Assembly: GCF_000974425.1 (NCBI RefSeq) | Contig: NZ_CP010429.1 | Span: forward strand, 1,922,001 to 1,986,000 | DNA from: Spirosoma radiotolerans | GTDB taxonomy: Bacteria > Bacteroidota > Bacteroidia > Cytophagales > Spirosomataceae | Length of the DNA stretch: 64,000 nucleotides | Direction of reading: 5' to 3' | In this document: in pieces, positions 51,821-61,238 of the stretch | How the letters are laid out: each line of letters begins with the position of its first letter | Position numbering within the stretch: position 1 is the stretch's first letter | Program-made: the position numbers and the translations under genes | Notes under the pieces: model-generated | The model's database searches: none | What the model saw: the letters and a program-made list of their open reading frames with translations, nothing else | Told to the model about the DNA's origin: nothing

Positions 51821-54553
51821 CTAAATTTGGGCAAACGTTTCGCCGACGTCGGCGCCTACCAACAGGTTTGCCTTTTTACGGATGCGGTAGCGGGTTTTGA
51901 TAATAGTGTCGGCGGATACGCCCAGCATATTCGCCATTTCTTTGGTCGAAAGGGATAAGCGGCTCAGGCAAATAATACGGGTTTCGGCGGGGGTTAGAGT
52001 AGGGTATTTTTGACGGAGTCGCAGCAGGTAGTTGGGGTAGACCTGATCAAAAAGTTTTCGAAATTGCTGCCAATCTGCCTCGGTCAGAATAGCCAGTTCC
52101 AGTAGCTGAGTGACCTGAGGTTGGGGTAAGGCTTTGTCTGTTTCGACGCTCAAAGCCGACGTCTGCACCTGCTGAAATTGAGTAATCTGCTCGGTTCGGA
52201 CACGGGCTTCCTGCGCCATCCGTACCAATTGTTGTTCAGCCGCCTGTCGGCGTTTGCGTTGAGCGCGTAAGTAGAGGATAGAAACAAGTGCAACCAGCCC
52301 CAGCCCCCCAATTGACCCATTTCGCAACCAGACCGCCCATTGCCGATCGGTATCGAGCTGGTTTAGTTTTACCCGATAAGCTTCGGCTTCGATTTTTTCC
52401 TCTTTCCCACGGAAGATGCTGGCTTCCCTGCTTTGACGTTGTTTCTCCGCCAGATGATTGGCGAACTGGGTGTAATACAGCGCCCGTTTCAGATCGTTCC
52501 GATGCTGGTACACCTCGCCCAAACCAGCCAGCAACGGAATCAGGGCAAGACTATCGACCTCCGGAACAAGCATATCGGCGGGGTTATAAAGCGCAACGGC
52601 CCGCTGCAAGACCGGAAAAGCGTTGTCGTATTGTTTCAGTTGTAGGTAACTCTGGGCCAATGGCACGATGGCTTTGAAGGCCAACACGCGGTTGTCGGCT
52701 TGCTGAGCAACCTGAAGTGCCTGCTCTAGATACGGGATGGCAGCAGCCGACTTTCTCTGTTTGCTCAACACCGCGCCCATGTTACCATAGCTTACTCCCG
52801 CTTCAACGGGGCTGTTCGTGGTTTTGACAAACGTATAGGCTTGCCGATAAAACGTGGTGGCCTGCGTCAACTGCCCCATCTGAAAATGATAGGTCCCTAA
52901 GTCATTTATAAAGTGCCATTTATAGAATATATGGCCACGCGTGTCGCCTATATCAAGGATTTCTTCGGGATTGATAAGCAAAGCAGGCTGCGCGCATCGG
53001 TTGCCCAGCGTGGCCACGCGTCGTAGTAGTTCAAGCTCGTTAATCTGATAAAAATACATGCTCATCCACCACAGATGCCGCGTGAGATCGTATGTAGCCC
53101 CGTTGTATTGGCGAAGCACCGATACCGGCAGATTTTCCAGGAGGTTAAGTCCCTTAACGGCCCCCTCATAAACCCGTATCCGGCGGTTTCGATGGTCCAT
53201 CTTGTTAGGGTATTGGAGAATCAGTTTGCACCACACCAGCCAGCAAACACCCTCTTCGGCCCATAAATTGTGTTGATGCGCATAGTCCCGGATAGCCACC
53301 AAGGAGTCTAAAGCACGCTCGTATCCTACCTCCTCATCCACCGAGCGATACTGCTGACTCCGGACCCGGAAAACCCGAAGAAACACGGCCGATCTGGGGT
53401 CTGTTGCCATACTTCGCATGAACTGATAATCAGCAAATAACGATGACTGAGTAGCCGCGTTCCGGGTGGCGAAATAAAACCTCCGCCAATGGTTGGTGAA
53501 ATAGTCATCCATCGCAGCAAAGCGTTCATCAGGCAGCAATCGTCGGAACCACTCCCGGTTTAAGGGCCTGGTTTTAGCGTACCATCTAAACTGAAAATAA
53601 TCTTCTGAAAGGTGGCCCGCATTAACCTGTTGAGCGTCAGCGGTCTGGACCAGTGCCATAGCACGTTTTATATACGGTTGGGCAGCCGCTGTTTTACCCT
53701 GTTGTTGCAACGCAACCCCGATATTGCTGTAGCTAACATCCTGCAAGAGCCGGTCAGGCTGCGATCGAGAAAACGTATAGGCTTGTTGAAACCCGTCCTG
53801 TGCCTGCTGCCAATTACCCAAACGGAGCTGGCATGAGGCTAACAGATTCAGCAACTCCCATTTGTAAAACCTGTACCCGTTCGGTTGCCCATCCTTCGTG
53901 TCCAATTGGGGATGAGCAAGCTTATCACCCAATGCCGCGAATCGCCAGGCTAATCTGTAGTCCTCAACCCGGAAAAGGTACATACTCATCCACCAGAGGT
54001 GATAAATAATATCATAAGTGGCACCGTGGTACTGATGTATCGTGGCTATCGGTAGATGCTCCAGTAGGGTGATGCCCCGAATGGCTCCGGCATAGGCTAA
54101 CGTCCGGCGTTGCTTCACCGACATTGAACCCCGCTGCTCCAACAGTGCCTTGCACCAGGCCAGCCAGCAGATGCCCTCTTCCGCCTGAAGATGATGCGCA
54201 TGGGCATACTCCCTGATGCTGGATAGGGTATCAACAACCTGTTGCCCATATGGGCCGGAATAATACATTTTGTCATGCTGCTGATTACGGCACCAGAATA
54301 CCCGAAACAAGCAATTTTGTTTGGGGTCTTTGGTTGCTGACACCATGAACCGATAGTCTGGCAGGCGGGCCGATTGGGGGTCTGGCAGCCCTACTGCGTC
54401 ATAAAATCCCTCCCAATGTTTGGTCAGATACTCATCAACAAACGAAAACCGCTCTTCAGGCGTCATGCGCTGAAACCGCACGCGGTTAATCTGGGCACAA
54501 AGTGTATACGGAATTGACAATAACAGGGCAATGATAGACCAGCGAGGGAACAT
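51821..54553 (-). CDS. TPR-rich transmembrane LuxR-type HTH regulator with tandem duplicated sensor region
   Basis: This 910-residue protein has a signal peptide followed by two homologous segments of about 260 residues (from about 29 and about 338, offset about 309). Shared blocks include PEERFSFVDEYLTKHW versus PDERFAAMDDYFTNHW, EEG(I/V)CWL(A/V)WCK, and (N/H)GATYD...HLWWMSMY. Then come TPR-like helices, one membrane helix (near residue 745) and a coiled region. A C-terminal LuxR-like HTH (LTPAETRIICLSRLSLSTKE, then MANMLGVSADTIIKTRYRI) follows. It is a one-component, envelope-spanning regulator. The ligand is unknown. Confidence 0.88.
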   Translation of the reverse strand: MFPRWSIIALLLSIPYTLCAQINRVRFQRMTPEERFSFVDEYLTKHWEGFYDAVGLPDPQSARLPDYRFMVSATKDPKQNCLFRVFWCRNQQHDKMYYSGPYGQQVVDTLSSIREYAHAHHLQAEEGICWLAWCKALLEQRGSMSVKQRRTLAYAGAIRGITLLEHLPIATIHQYHGATYDIIYHLWWMSMYLFRVEDYRLAWRFAALGDKLAHPQLDTKDGQPNGYRFYKWELLNLLASCQLRLGNWQQAQDGFQQAYTFSRSQPDRLLQDVSYSNIGVALQQQGKTAAAQPYIKRAMALVQTADAQQVNAGHLSEDYFQFRWYAKTRPLNREWFRRLLPDERFAAMDDYFTNHWRRFYFATRNAATQSSLFADYQFMRSMATDPRSAVFLRVFRVRSQQYRSVDEEVGYERALDSLVAIRDYAHQHNLWAEEGVCWLVWCKLILQYPNKMDHRNRRIRVYEGAVKGLNLLENLPVSVLRQYNGATYDLTRHLWWMSMYFYQINELELLRRVATLGNRCAQPALLINPEEILDIGDTRGHIFYKWHFINDLGTYHFQMGQLTQATTFYRQAYTFVKTTNSPVEAGVSYGNMGAVLSKQRKSAAAIPYLEQALQVAQQADNRVLAFKAIVPLAQSYLQLKQYDNAFPVLQRAVALYNPADMLVPEVDSLALIPLLAGLGEVYQHRNDLKRALYYTQFANHLAEKQRQSREASIFRGKEEKIEAEAYRVKLNQLDTDRQWAVWLRNGSIGGLGLVALVSILYLRAQRKRRQAAEQQLVRMAQEARVRTEQITQFQQVQTSALSVETDKALPQPQVTQLLELAILTEADWQQFRKLFDQVYPNYLLRLRQKYPTLTPAETRIICLSRLSLSTKEMANMLGVSADTIIKTRYRIRKKANLLVGADVGETFAQI

Positions 54554-55079
54554 GGGTGGGAAACAAGGTTGTGTTGTATACTCTTTAATTCATTAAATAA
54601 TATGCAAGATTTATCTGGATACATTAAGAAAAACTTAAAGTAATTTTTTTGCTTTCTCAACAATGGGGAAAATTAAAAATAGCCTATTGACTATCAGTCA
54701 CTTAACTATTGTCCGCCTTTTTGTCCGGGTTCTTTTTATGGTTCCAGCAGGCATGGTTGTTTATGTTTGAAGCAAGCTTTTCAATAAGCAGCCAGCGTAG
54801 CTTTTATTCCATGTACGACTGCCCGTTGTAGGCCGCCAAGTACGACTCACCTGGCCAAGCTCAGCATAATTTACACCAATACTAAGCTTGGCCGATTTCT
54901 CAAAGCACCTGTTCTAAATGTGAAAAGCCCCGAAGCCTAGTTTATTTATTGTTGTTTTGCCTCCGAAAATAGCCTCAAAAAATGGAGGCTTTGACGCGGT
55001 AGCTCACTGTTCACCGGATGAGAAATTCTGTTTTTTACCTGCTCTTCACATTTTTACAAGTATCAGACAAGTACGATAA

Positions 55080-55172
55080 CCAGTAGATGCATGGTTGGTA
55101 GAATACAACACGGAACGTCCGCATCAGGCCTTGCCGTTCATCACGCCGGTTGACTCTCGACAAACAGCTTAA
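55080..55172 (+). pseudogene. Transposase (rve-type integrase) C-terminal remnant
   Basis: The frame reads PVDAWLVEYNTERPHQALPF, then ITPVDSRQTA and a stop, the typical end of IS3/IS481-type DDE transposases (YNTxRPHQAL). A stop at 55077 cuts it off upstream, and nothing else of the element is seen in 54554-55345. It is a mobile-element scar. Confidence 0.75.
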
Positions 55173-55345
55173 ACTCCAGTCAAAACTGGCTCACCGATCG
55201 GGGTAAGGACAGATCAACCTCGGATATAGATCCGGTTGTTTTATTCAACTCGATTACGGTTAAAGCGCCGATGTTTCATCTAACCTTGATCAATACCAGA
55301 CAAATACGAAATTTTTCTCTTTTATCCATTTATGATCACCACACA

Positions 55346-56173
55346 ATGAAAGCGGTACAACAAGCCTCACTCTTTTTTTTGCCATTGCTCGTTTTTATAC
55401 TAGTTATAGGCTGCTCCAGACAATCTGTACAAGACCCCACTCCCGTAAATCCCGGCGGTAGGTTAGTATCTAAGACTGATCTGTATTACAACCGGACGGA
55501 TTATTATATCTATGAAAACCAACAGGTGAAAAGTATAGTACGAAAAGATGACAAGACCGGAGCCGTAATTTTTACACAGCTACTATATTATTCGCCAAAG
55601 GGCAAGGTCACATCAATAGTACGACAGATGCCTGACAGAACTTTACTTGATTACACGGCAGAATATGATGCCGAAAACCGGTTAGTAAACGAAAAAATAA
55701 ATCCAAACGCCGAGAGTGTAGCTGGCGTATACTCTTACTCGTATAGCTCAGCTGGATTACCAACCAAATTTGAGTATCATATTGAAAATCCAGCCAGCCC
55801 CCGACCCGGAGGACCAACTTACTACACGGCAGAATTTAACTCTGACAAAACCGTCTCTAAGATTTACAAACAAAGCAGTGACGGGGGAGTGGAGGAACTT
55901 TGGGTGAGTTTTTTTTACGAGAACACCTTTAACCCTTATTCTACTCTTTCTTTACCGGTCGCTTACACTTATCCTCATATAAATGCCTACTTCATACCAA
56001 TCCGAAATTTAGCTAAGGTTACCCATCCTTATGCTACAAATATGGAATCCACCATCGAATGCATTTATGAATACGATGCTAAAAAACGTATTACCTCCGC
56101 AGTTGTGTCAGCGTATACGCCTACTACCCAACCCAGCCTTGGGACTAAATTTTTATTTCGATACGAAGATTAA
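55346..56173 (+). CDS. Lipoprotein with YD-repeat-like beta domain
   Basis: This 275-residue protein has a lipobox (LVIGC, Cys at about residue 22). A beta-rich body with RHS/YD-like elements follows (TAEYDAENRLVNEK, YSYSSAGLPTKFEY, CIYEYDAKKRITSAV). Similar lipoproteins in Bacteroidota are of unknown role. The ATG at 55346 is used because the lipoprotein signal starts there; the extra 25 residues upstream look non-coding. It is followed by another lipoprotein gene 221 bases on. Confidence 0.75.
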   Translation: MKAVQQASLFFLPLLVFILVIGCSRQSVQDPTPVNPGGRLVSKTDLYYNRTDYYIYENQQVKSIVRKDDKTGAVIFTQLLYYSPKGKVTSIVRQMPDRTLLDYTAEYDAENRLVNEKINPNAESVAGVYSYSYSSAGLPTKFEYHIENPASPRPGGPTYYTAEFNSDKTVSKIYKQSSDGGVEELWVSFFYENTFNPYSTLSLPVAYTYPHINAYFIPIRNLAKVTHPYATNMESTIECIYEYDAKKRITSAVVSAYTPTTQPSLGTKFLFRYED

Positions 56174-56394
56174 GAAGTCATTATTGATTAAAGTTCGCAA
56201 TTCTAGATTTCCAATGCCGCCTGATGAAGTTCAGGCTTCGTGCAAAAACATATTCCTCCTGCCGGCTTCGCCTTATGAGTTTCGTGTGAAAACGCCTAAA
56301 GAGCCGGTAACAAGCTACTGGCAATAAACTGGTTATCCACAAGTGGTAGTTATAGATGAGCCTTTTTCTATTCGTTCTAACTCCGTACGTCACT

Positions 56395-56937
56395 ATGACC
56401 CGTCAAGTAGCGACCGGCCTGATTTTGCTAATAAGTCTAGCCCTTCTACCGGCATGCCATCGCCAACCGACCTATTTTCAGCCCTCGCTGCCTGTTGTTC
56501 ATGAACAACAGGCAGCGAAAGCCCCAGCAGAAAACGTGTATGGTTTAGTAGCATCAACAACCAATCACGCCCAAATTGCCAATGACCCGGAACTAGCCGC
56601 TGCCCATAACACCAACCAACCAGAACAATCTGTGCTAGTTCATAAGCGGACGTTCCAAATACAAAAGCTCCTGATGGAAGCTAAACAACAACCTGCTAGT
56701 ATAGCACGCCAGCTACATCCACAAGAGCAGTCGTTATCAACTGGTAATAGCCGAAAGGGGAAGCACTATCCGACCGGTATGGGTACGTCAGGAGTAGGTT
56801 CATTGTTATTTATTGGTGGAATAGTCATACTCCTCCTGGGTTTGGGAGCCAAAAGTGATTTCCTTATAGGACTTGGCTTTTTAAGTGTTTTAATTGGATC
56901 AATCGTATCACTCGTTGGTCGCGTTACAGGTCGATAA
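56395..56937 (+). CDS. Lipoprotein with C-terminal membrane helices
   Basis: This 180-residue protein has a lipobox (LALLPAC), a polar Gln/Ala-rich middle (HEQQAAKAPAENVYGLV), and two hydrophobic segments at the end (SLLFIGGIVILLLGLGA, FLIGLGFLSVLIGSIVSLVG). A 34-bp perfect palindrome lies inside the coding frame at 56485-56518 and encodes part of the middle (SLPVVHEQQAA). I do not recognise a family. The ATG at 56395 gives the best signal. Confidence 0.65.
   Translation: MTRQVATGLILLISLALLPACHRQPTYFQPSLPVVHEQQAAKAPAENVYGLVASTTNHAQIANDPELAAAHNTNQPEQSVLVHKRTFQIQKLLMEAKQQPASIARQLHPQEQSLSTGNSRKGKHYPTGMGTSGVGSLLFIGGIVILLLGLGAKSDFLIGLGFLSVLIGSIVSLVGRVTGR
56485..56518. repeat. 34-bp perfect palindrome inside a coding region
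   Basis: Bases 56485-56501 are the exact reverse complement of 56502-56518, centred on TTCA/TGAA. It lies within the lipoprotein gene and would form a strong mRNA hairpin with no loop spacer, or a DNA cruciform. Confidence 0.85.
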
Positions 56938-57214
56938 TTTCTGATTGACTACATGGCGCAACTCCCCACTTAATATGAAGCCATTCCACGGGGATGACTG
57001 ACTGTAGGTTACCATAAAAGCCTAGGATAAAACGGCTTTATCAAGCTTTGGGAACGTATGCTACAAATGGCATTACACAGTTATTAAAAATCATTGTCTT
57101 TTGAATGGCTCCCCTGTGAGACGGCAAAGCGTTAACACATTTGCTCCTTGATTCGGGCGTTATTTTGCCGGCTCTTATTTCATGTCTTTACCGCTGACGC
57201 CCTTTATTAAAAGA

Positions 57215-57253
57215 GCACCCCACCACCCGTTGTGATGAGTAGTGGGGTGCTTT
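57215..57253. terminator. Probable terminator in the 56938-57468 gap
   Basis: A 9-bp stem (57215-57223 with 57242-57250) extends past one mismatch. A T run follows on the plus strand and a C/T-rich run on the minus strand. It is 277 bases after the lipoprotein gene and 218 beyond the ScyD/E-like gene end. Nothing else is visible in this 530-base gap. Confidence 0.55.
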
Positions 57254-57468
57254 CATAGGTAAATGGTTATTTTATAATATAGCCACAATTGAGTGTTACG
57301 GCTTTTTCGATCATAAAGCCAGCATTGAAATTACATAATTAATGTATAGTGAGGGTAATCCCTTCAGTACAGCCTAGCCTTCCCAAAGCAATCAATCTTA
57401 AATAAACTTCCGATGGCCCGCATAACTGGCTATGGCTTTAGCAGTAATAGGGGTGAAGAAGGAGTCAG

Positions 57469-58512
57469 TCAAAGGGTCACTTTCTGAATGGTGCCGTCGA
57501 AGGTCTGGGCAATGTAGTAGGTGTTGGCGCTGCTTCGTTTGATGGCGTTGGGATAATTTAGGCCATCTAGCAGGCGGGTGTTGCCTTGCCCGGTGGACCG
57601 TACGATGGCCCCAGAGTTGTCCGTAAAACCCTGGCCATTCCAGGTCCCATATTCCAGTACAACCGGTTGCCGGTTTTCATCCAGCTCAATATCGGTTAGG
57701 GTAGTCAAACCCTGTTGATAGGTCGATTCATTTCCCTGAAGATCATACTGATAGATAACGGCACGCCCACCCGGATACGGATAACCCGTAAAATTGCTGA
57801 CCAGGAAACGCTCCCCATCAAAGACAATGCCTGTGGGTACCGCTTCCAGCGTATCGACGCCAGGATTAATCAGGGGCGGAATAGTCGCAAAGACGCTCAG
57901 GGCATGGGTCGTCGCGTTCCGGCGAATAATGGCATTGGCGGCCGCATCCACAATGAACAGGTCGCCCTGGGGCCCGATCGTCAGATTGAACAGATCCGTC
58001 TGGTTCGTGTCGTCCACGAAGGAATACGCTTTAACAAATTCGCCCACGGCCTCATAGGCCAGCGATTGGGCCGACACAGGCGGGTTACCCGGCTGAAACG
58101 AATTGATATCGAATGTATAGAGCCGCCCTTCGACGCCGTGTACCAGATAGAGCGTTGTACCCTGCAGCAGCAGATGGTTCAGGCCAAAAACGGCCCCTTC
58201 GGGAGTAACCTGAGAGATAAACCCCGTCACCACCGGCCAGACCTCCCCCTGGGGCGTTATCATTGATAGTTGGCCATCATTAGCTGTGCCACTACCGGCC
58301 TGGGTCACCCAAACTTGTCCCTTAGCATCGGTTTCGAGGCCTAATGGAGCAATGAGCCCGCTGGCAAAGGCAGTGGTCTGGGGCGGTAGCCGATGATCGA
58401 GGAAGGCCTGACATCCTCCCGTCATCAACAAGGTAAGTAGTACCAGGGAAAAAGCCATACACTGGGCGCCAAACCGGGCGTGGCTAGCCAGAAGCTGGAA
58501 AGTGGGTTTCAT
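57469..58512 (-). CDS. ScyD/ScyE-family lipoprotein
   Basis: This 347-residue protein has a lipobox (LMTGGC) and then a beta-propeller-type body (APLGLETDAKGQVWVTQAGSG, LTIGPQGDLFIVDAAANAII, VPTGIVFDGERFLVSNFTGY). This is the NHL-like pattern of ScyD/ScyE proteins, first named in cyanobacterial scytonemin clusters but common in Bacteroidota without that pathway. It is probably anchored at the outer membrane. Activity is unknown. It stands alone. Confidence 0.85.
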   Translation of the reverse strand: MKPTFQLLASHARFGAQCMAFSLVLLTLLMTGGCQAFLDHRLPPQTTAFASGLIAPLGLETDAKGQVWVTQAGSGTANDGQLSMITPQGEVWPVVTGFISQVTPEGAVFGLNHLLLQGTTLYLVHGVEGRLYTFDINSFQPGNPPVSAQSLAYEAVGEFVKAYSFVDDTNQTDLFNLTIGPQGDLFIVDAAANAIIRRNATTHALSVFATIPPLINPGVDTLEAVPTGIVFDGERFLVSNFTGYPYPGGRAVIYQYDLQGNESTYQQGLTTLTDIELDENRQPVVLEYGTWNGQGFTDNSGAIVRSTGQGNTRLLDGLNYPNAIKRSSANTYYIAQTFDGTIQKVTL

Positions 58513-58587
58513 AGGAGAGACGATATACGTTATGTTGACGAAACGGGTTACGGTAGGCGGGGTGACTTACCCGCCGGTTGTTGTTGA

Positions 58588-58833
58588 GTGACGCGGTGCA
58601 TACTGCCCGAAGCGTTCTTATGCTTGATTGGATTAATGTGGACTAATTTGACGCAGGCCCACAATTTGTTTAAGCTTGCCGATTATCAAACGGCCATGGT
58701 CCACTGTAACGAGGTCCTGGCTCTTGATTCAGCCCAGACAAAGGCGTATCAACTGCGGGGCGTTATTCGGTATGAATTGCAGGACTTTGTCGGCGCCGGT
58801 GAAGATCTGCGTTTCTCCCTAAGTTTGGCTTGA
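58588..58833 (+). pseudogene. Truncated copy of a small TPR gene
   Basis: The 3' part (from 58654) is identical to bases 63815-64000 except one base, and encodes the same TPR helices (AHNLFKLADYQTAMVHCNEV onward). The 5' part differs, so the N-terminal leader present in the second copy (MSLFSILFSRTKPV) is missing here. A short GTG-started frame (58588) or an ATG at 58636 could still express a TPR peptide. It looks like a partial duplicate. Confidence 0.65.
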
Positions 58834-58839
58834 AAAGAT
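58654..58839 (+). repeat. 186-bp direct repeat, copy 1
   Basis: It matches 63815-64000 at 185 of 186 bases (one T/C difference that changes a Ser codon to Pro). The right end of copy 2 is the window edge, so the match may be longer. The bases after copy 1 (58840-59226) hold no gene I can support, only a short tandem copy of GGCTGAGCCCTG (59149-59160, 59166-59177). Confidence 0.9.
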
Positions 58840-59226
58840 GGGCGGGGTTTGCTGTTTTCCAACGGCTACCCCCTTCGTACACTTTGTAAGTGCAAGGCAC
58901 TTGATGAATGGGCTTCCCATCTGGCTTGCCGGCCAAACCCGCTTCAGCCATTACCTTGAAGCCCGGACAAGTTGACTCGCCCCGCAACGGCCCGTTATGA
59001 CACCGTCCGCCTTTGCGCTTCTATGCCCCTACTGTACCCAAGCCGGACCCCTGGTCAAATGCCCTGAAATTGCCAGGTTGACTTTTGATGCTGCCAGCTC
59101 TTAAACAAACGCTTGGTACTTACCCGGGATGACTTTGGTGCCCGATAAGGCTGAGCCCTGAGTAGGGCTGAGCCCTGCCTTTAACCGCAATCGGCGTCTA
59201 AAAGCGGTGGGGTCGGCTCCGCTGGT

Positions 59227-59514
59227 CTAAACCGCAACCTGGTAATAGTCCACGGTGGGTTTGCCGTCGAAGTAATGGCCCAGGTGACTGACCGCCTGGT
59301 GGAGTAAGCCACTGGTTTCGGCACTAAGTCGGGCTTCCTGGGACTCCCAAACCGACACCATCAGCGCATGATGATCCGCCGGTGAGTAGAAGCAATGGCC
59401 AAAGGCAAACCCCGCATGTTGCTGGAGGGCAGGCAGTACGGTGTTCTGAAAATAGATAACGGCATTCTCGGCCGTTTCGGCTGTCAGCGAAGCGCGAACG
59501 ATACGTGCGTACAT
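59227..59514 (-). CDS. ABM-family (antibiotic biosynthesis monooxygenase-like) small protein
   Basis: This 95-residue protein has the dimeric alpha-beta barrel pattern: MYARIVRASLTAETAENAVI, FQNTVLPALQQHAGFAFGHC, then YSPADHHALMVSVWESQEA. ABM proteins act on small aromatic or quinone-like molecules or serve as sensors; no specific activity is predictable. It is on the same strand as ispH, 232 bases downstream of it. Confidence 0.75.
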   Translation of the reverse strand: MYARIVRASLTAETAENAVIYFQNTVLPALQQHAGFAFGHCFYSPADHHALMVSVWESQEARLSAETSGLLHQAVSHLGHYFDGKPTVDYYQVAV

Positions 59515-59746
59515 AGTGATAACTTTTTTTGGAAAAAATAGACTAGTTAACTGGGAATTAGTAGGTGTAAAGCCGCAATCTGATAAACTAATTCAGCGTA
59601 CGGGTTAGGAAGCTAAAGGGTATGTCAGCTTCACGACTTTGATGCATCGGAGAGGATGGATTTATTCATCGCTTGGTTAGCTTTACGCACATTCGCCGTC
59701 TGGTGATGGCTACTTGTACCAGGTATAGATTTGCTCTTGAGTTTAC

Positions 59747-61009
59747 TTAAGAGCCAGAATCATCCACTAGGACACCTCCGTAAAACGTCTTCATAACCTG
59801 ATCGACTCGATGAGCATGAGGGAAAAATGAGATGATTTTTAGCAGCGCCCCTTCCACCACCGAGTCGGGACACGACGAGCCACAAGTCAGCAAAACGGTG
59901 ATGGGTTGCTGGTGAGCAGGCAGAAAGTCTGGCGTGATTTTTTCCTCCCTTGTGTGCAGATCAAAATGCTGAATCAGAGAATCAGACAAAATTTGCTGGG
60001 CCGAATTAATATAGTAGGTGGGTAGCTTTTGCTGACATAGCTCCACTAAATGAGCCGTATTCATGCTATTATAACCGCCCGTCACAATCGCCAGATCCGC
60101 CTGGTAGGTCAGGAGCGTGTGAACCGCATCCTGGTTATCATTGGTGGCATAGCAGAGTGTATCGCGGGTGTTAGCGAAGTGCTGCTCAAACTGGCTGGGG
60201 TGCTCTAAGCCGTAGTGATCGATCAACACCTGCTTTAGATAGTCGGCAATGCCTTGAGTTTCAGATGCCAGCATGGTTGTTTGATTGACAACCCCAATCC
60301 GTTGTAAGTCACGCTCTGGATCAAAGCCAACCGAATACTGGCCATCAAACTCAACCAAAAACTGGGAGGCAGAACCCGCTCCGGTTATGTAAAGCGCCAG
60401 TCGCTTGGCCTGGGCCATGTCTTTGATGATAACGGTGGGTGCCCTTTCCTGGCTGTGAGAGACAATGGCCCGTGTTTCTTCATGCAAGGGCTTGCCGTGC
60501 ACAACCACCGTATAGCTTTTCTGACCAAGCTGAGCGGACTTGTTCCAAACCTTGACCACAAAGGGGCAGGTTGTATCGTAGCGTTTAAGATCAACCCCAA
60601 TAGAAGCCAGTTGTCGCTCGGTTTCGAGGGTAGTACCATAGGCGGATATAATGACCACGTCGTCGGCGGTTAACTGGCTCCAGGGAATGAGTTGCTTGCC
60701 CTCGGTGTCTAGAATGAAGCGGACCCCCCGGCTTTGCAAGTCTGCGTTCACGTCGGGATTGTGAATCATCTGACTCAACAGAAACAACCGCTTATGAGGG
60801 TTTTCTTCGATGGCCCGGTAGGCAATCTCAACGGCATTTTCCACCCCGTAGCAAAAGCCGAAATGCCGGGCCAGCCAGAATCGGACAGGACCAAAATCGA
60901 GCAATGTGGGCTTGAAGTCCCGTTTAAGGTTGTCTTGTTTCTGCCGAAATGCCTTAACGGGGGTGATGATTGAGCTGCGGTAGTAGTCAGGAATGGCGAA
61001 GGCTTTCAT
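59747..61009 (-). CDS. ispH: 4-hydroxy-3-methylbut-2-enyl diphosphate reductase, long form
   Basis: IspH makes IPP and DMAPP in the last step of the MEP pathway. The 420-residue protein has the three cluster cysteines (C53 in FGFCYGVENAV, the Cys in YDTTCPFV, and the Cys in CGSSCPDSVVEG) and the substrate-site histidines (MIHNPDVN, VVHGKPLHEET). It has an N-terminal extension of about 40 residues, giving the long form also known in cyanobacteria and relatives. It lies in a decaying accessory region with no other isoprenoid gene, so it may be a second copy in the genome; this needs genome-wide checking. Confidence 0.93.
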   Translation of the reverse strand: MKAFAIPDYYRSSIITPVKAFRQKQDNLKRDFKPTLLDFGPVRFWLARHFGFCYGVENAVEIAYRAIEENPHKRLFLLSQMIHNPDVNADLQSRGVRFILDTEGKQLIPWSQLTADDVVIISAYGTTLETERQLASIGVDLKRYDTTCPFVVKVWNKSAQLGQKSYTVVVHGKPLHEETRAIVSHSQERAPTVIIKDMAQAKRLALYITGAGSASQFLVEFDGQYSVGFDPERDLQRIGVVNQTTMLASETQGIADYLKQVLIDHYGLEHPSQFEQHFANTRDTLCYATNDNQDAVHTLLTYQADLAIVTGGYNSMNTAHLVELCQQKLPTYYINSAQQILSDSLIQHFDLHTREEKITPDFLPAHQQPITVLLTCGSSCPDSVVEGALLKIISFFPHAHRVDQVMKTFYGGVLVDDSGS

Positions 61010-61238
61010 GGGGCTGGTTCATTGTTGAGAGTAAACGAGCTGTGCTGGAGAGAACCGGTTGATTTAGTAAATTTTCCGACCACCTTAAGGCCTGAACCGC
61101 CAGCAAGGGTCCAATGTAGTGTCGTTGCTGGCCAAGGCCAAATAGGGAGCGTGGACAAACGCGTGGACAAGGCCGTAAGCCACTGTCAGTCAACGAAGTT
61201 TGGCGTCCCCTGGCGCTCACTCAGCAGGCTGGAGTTGA

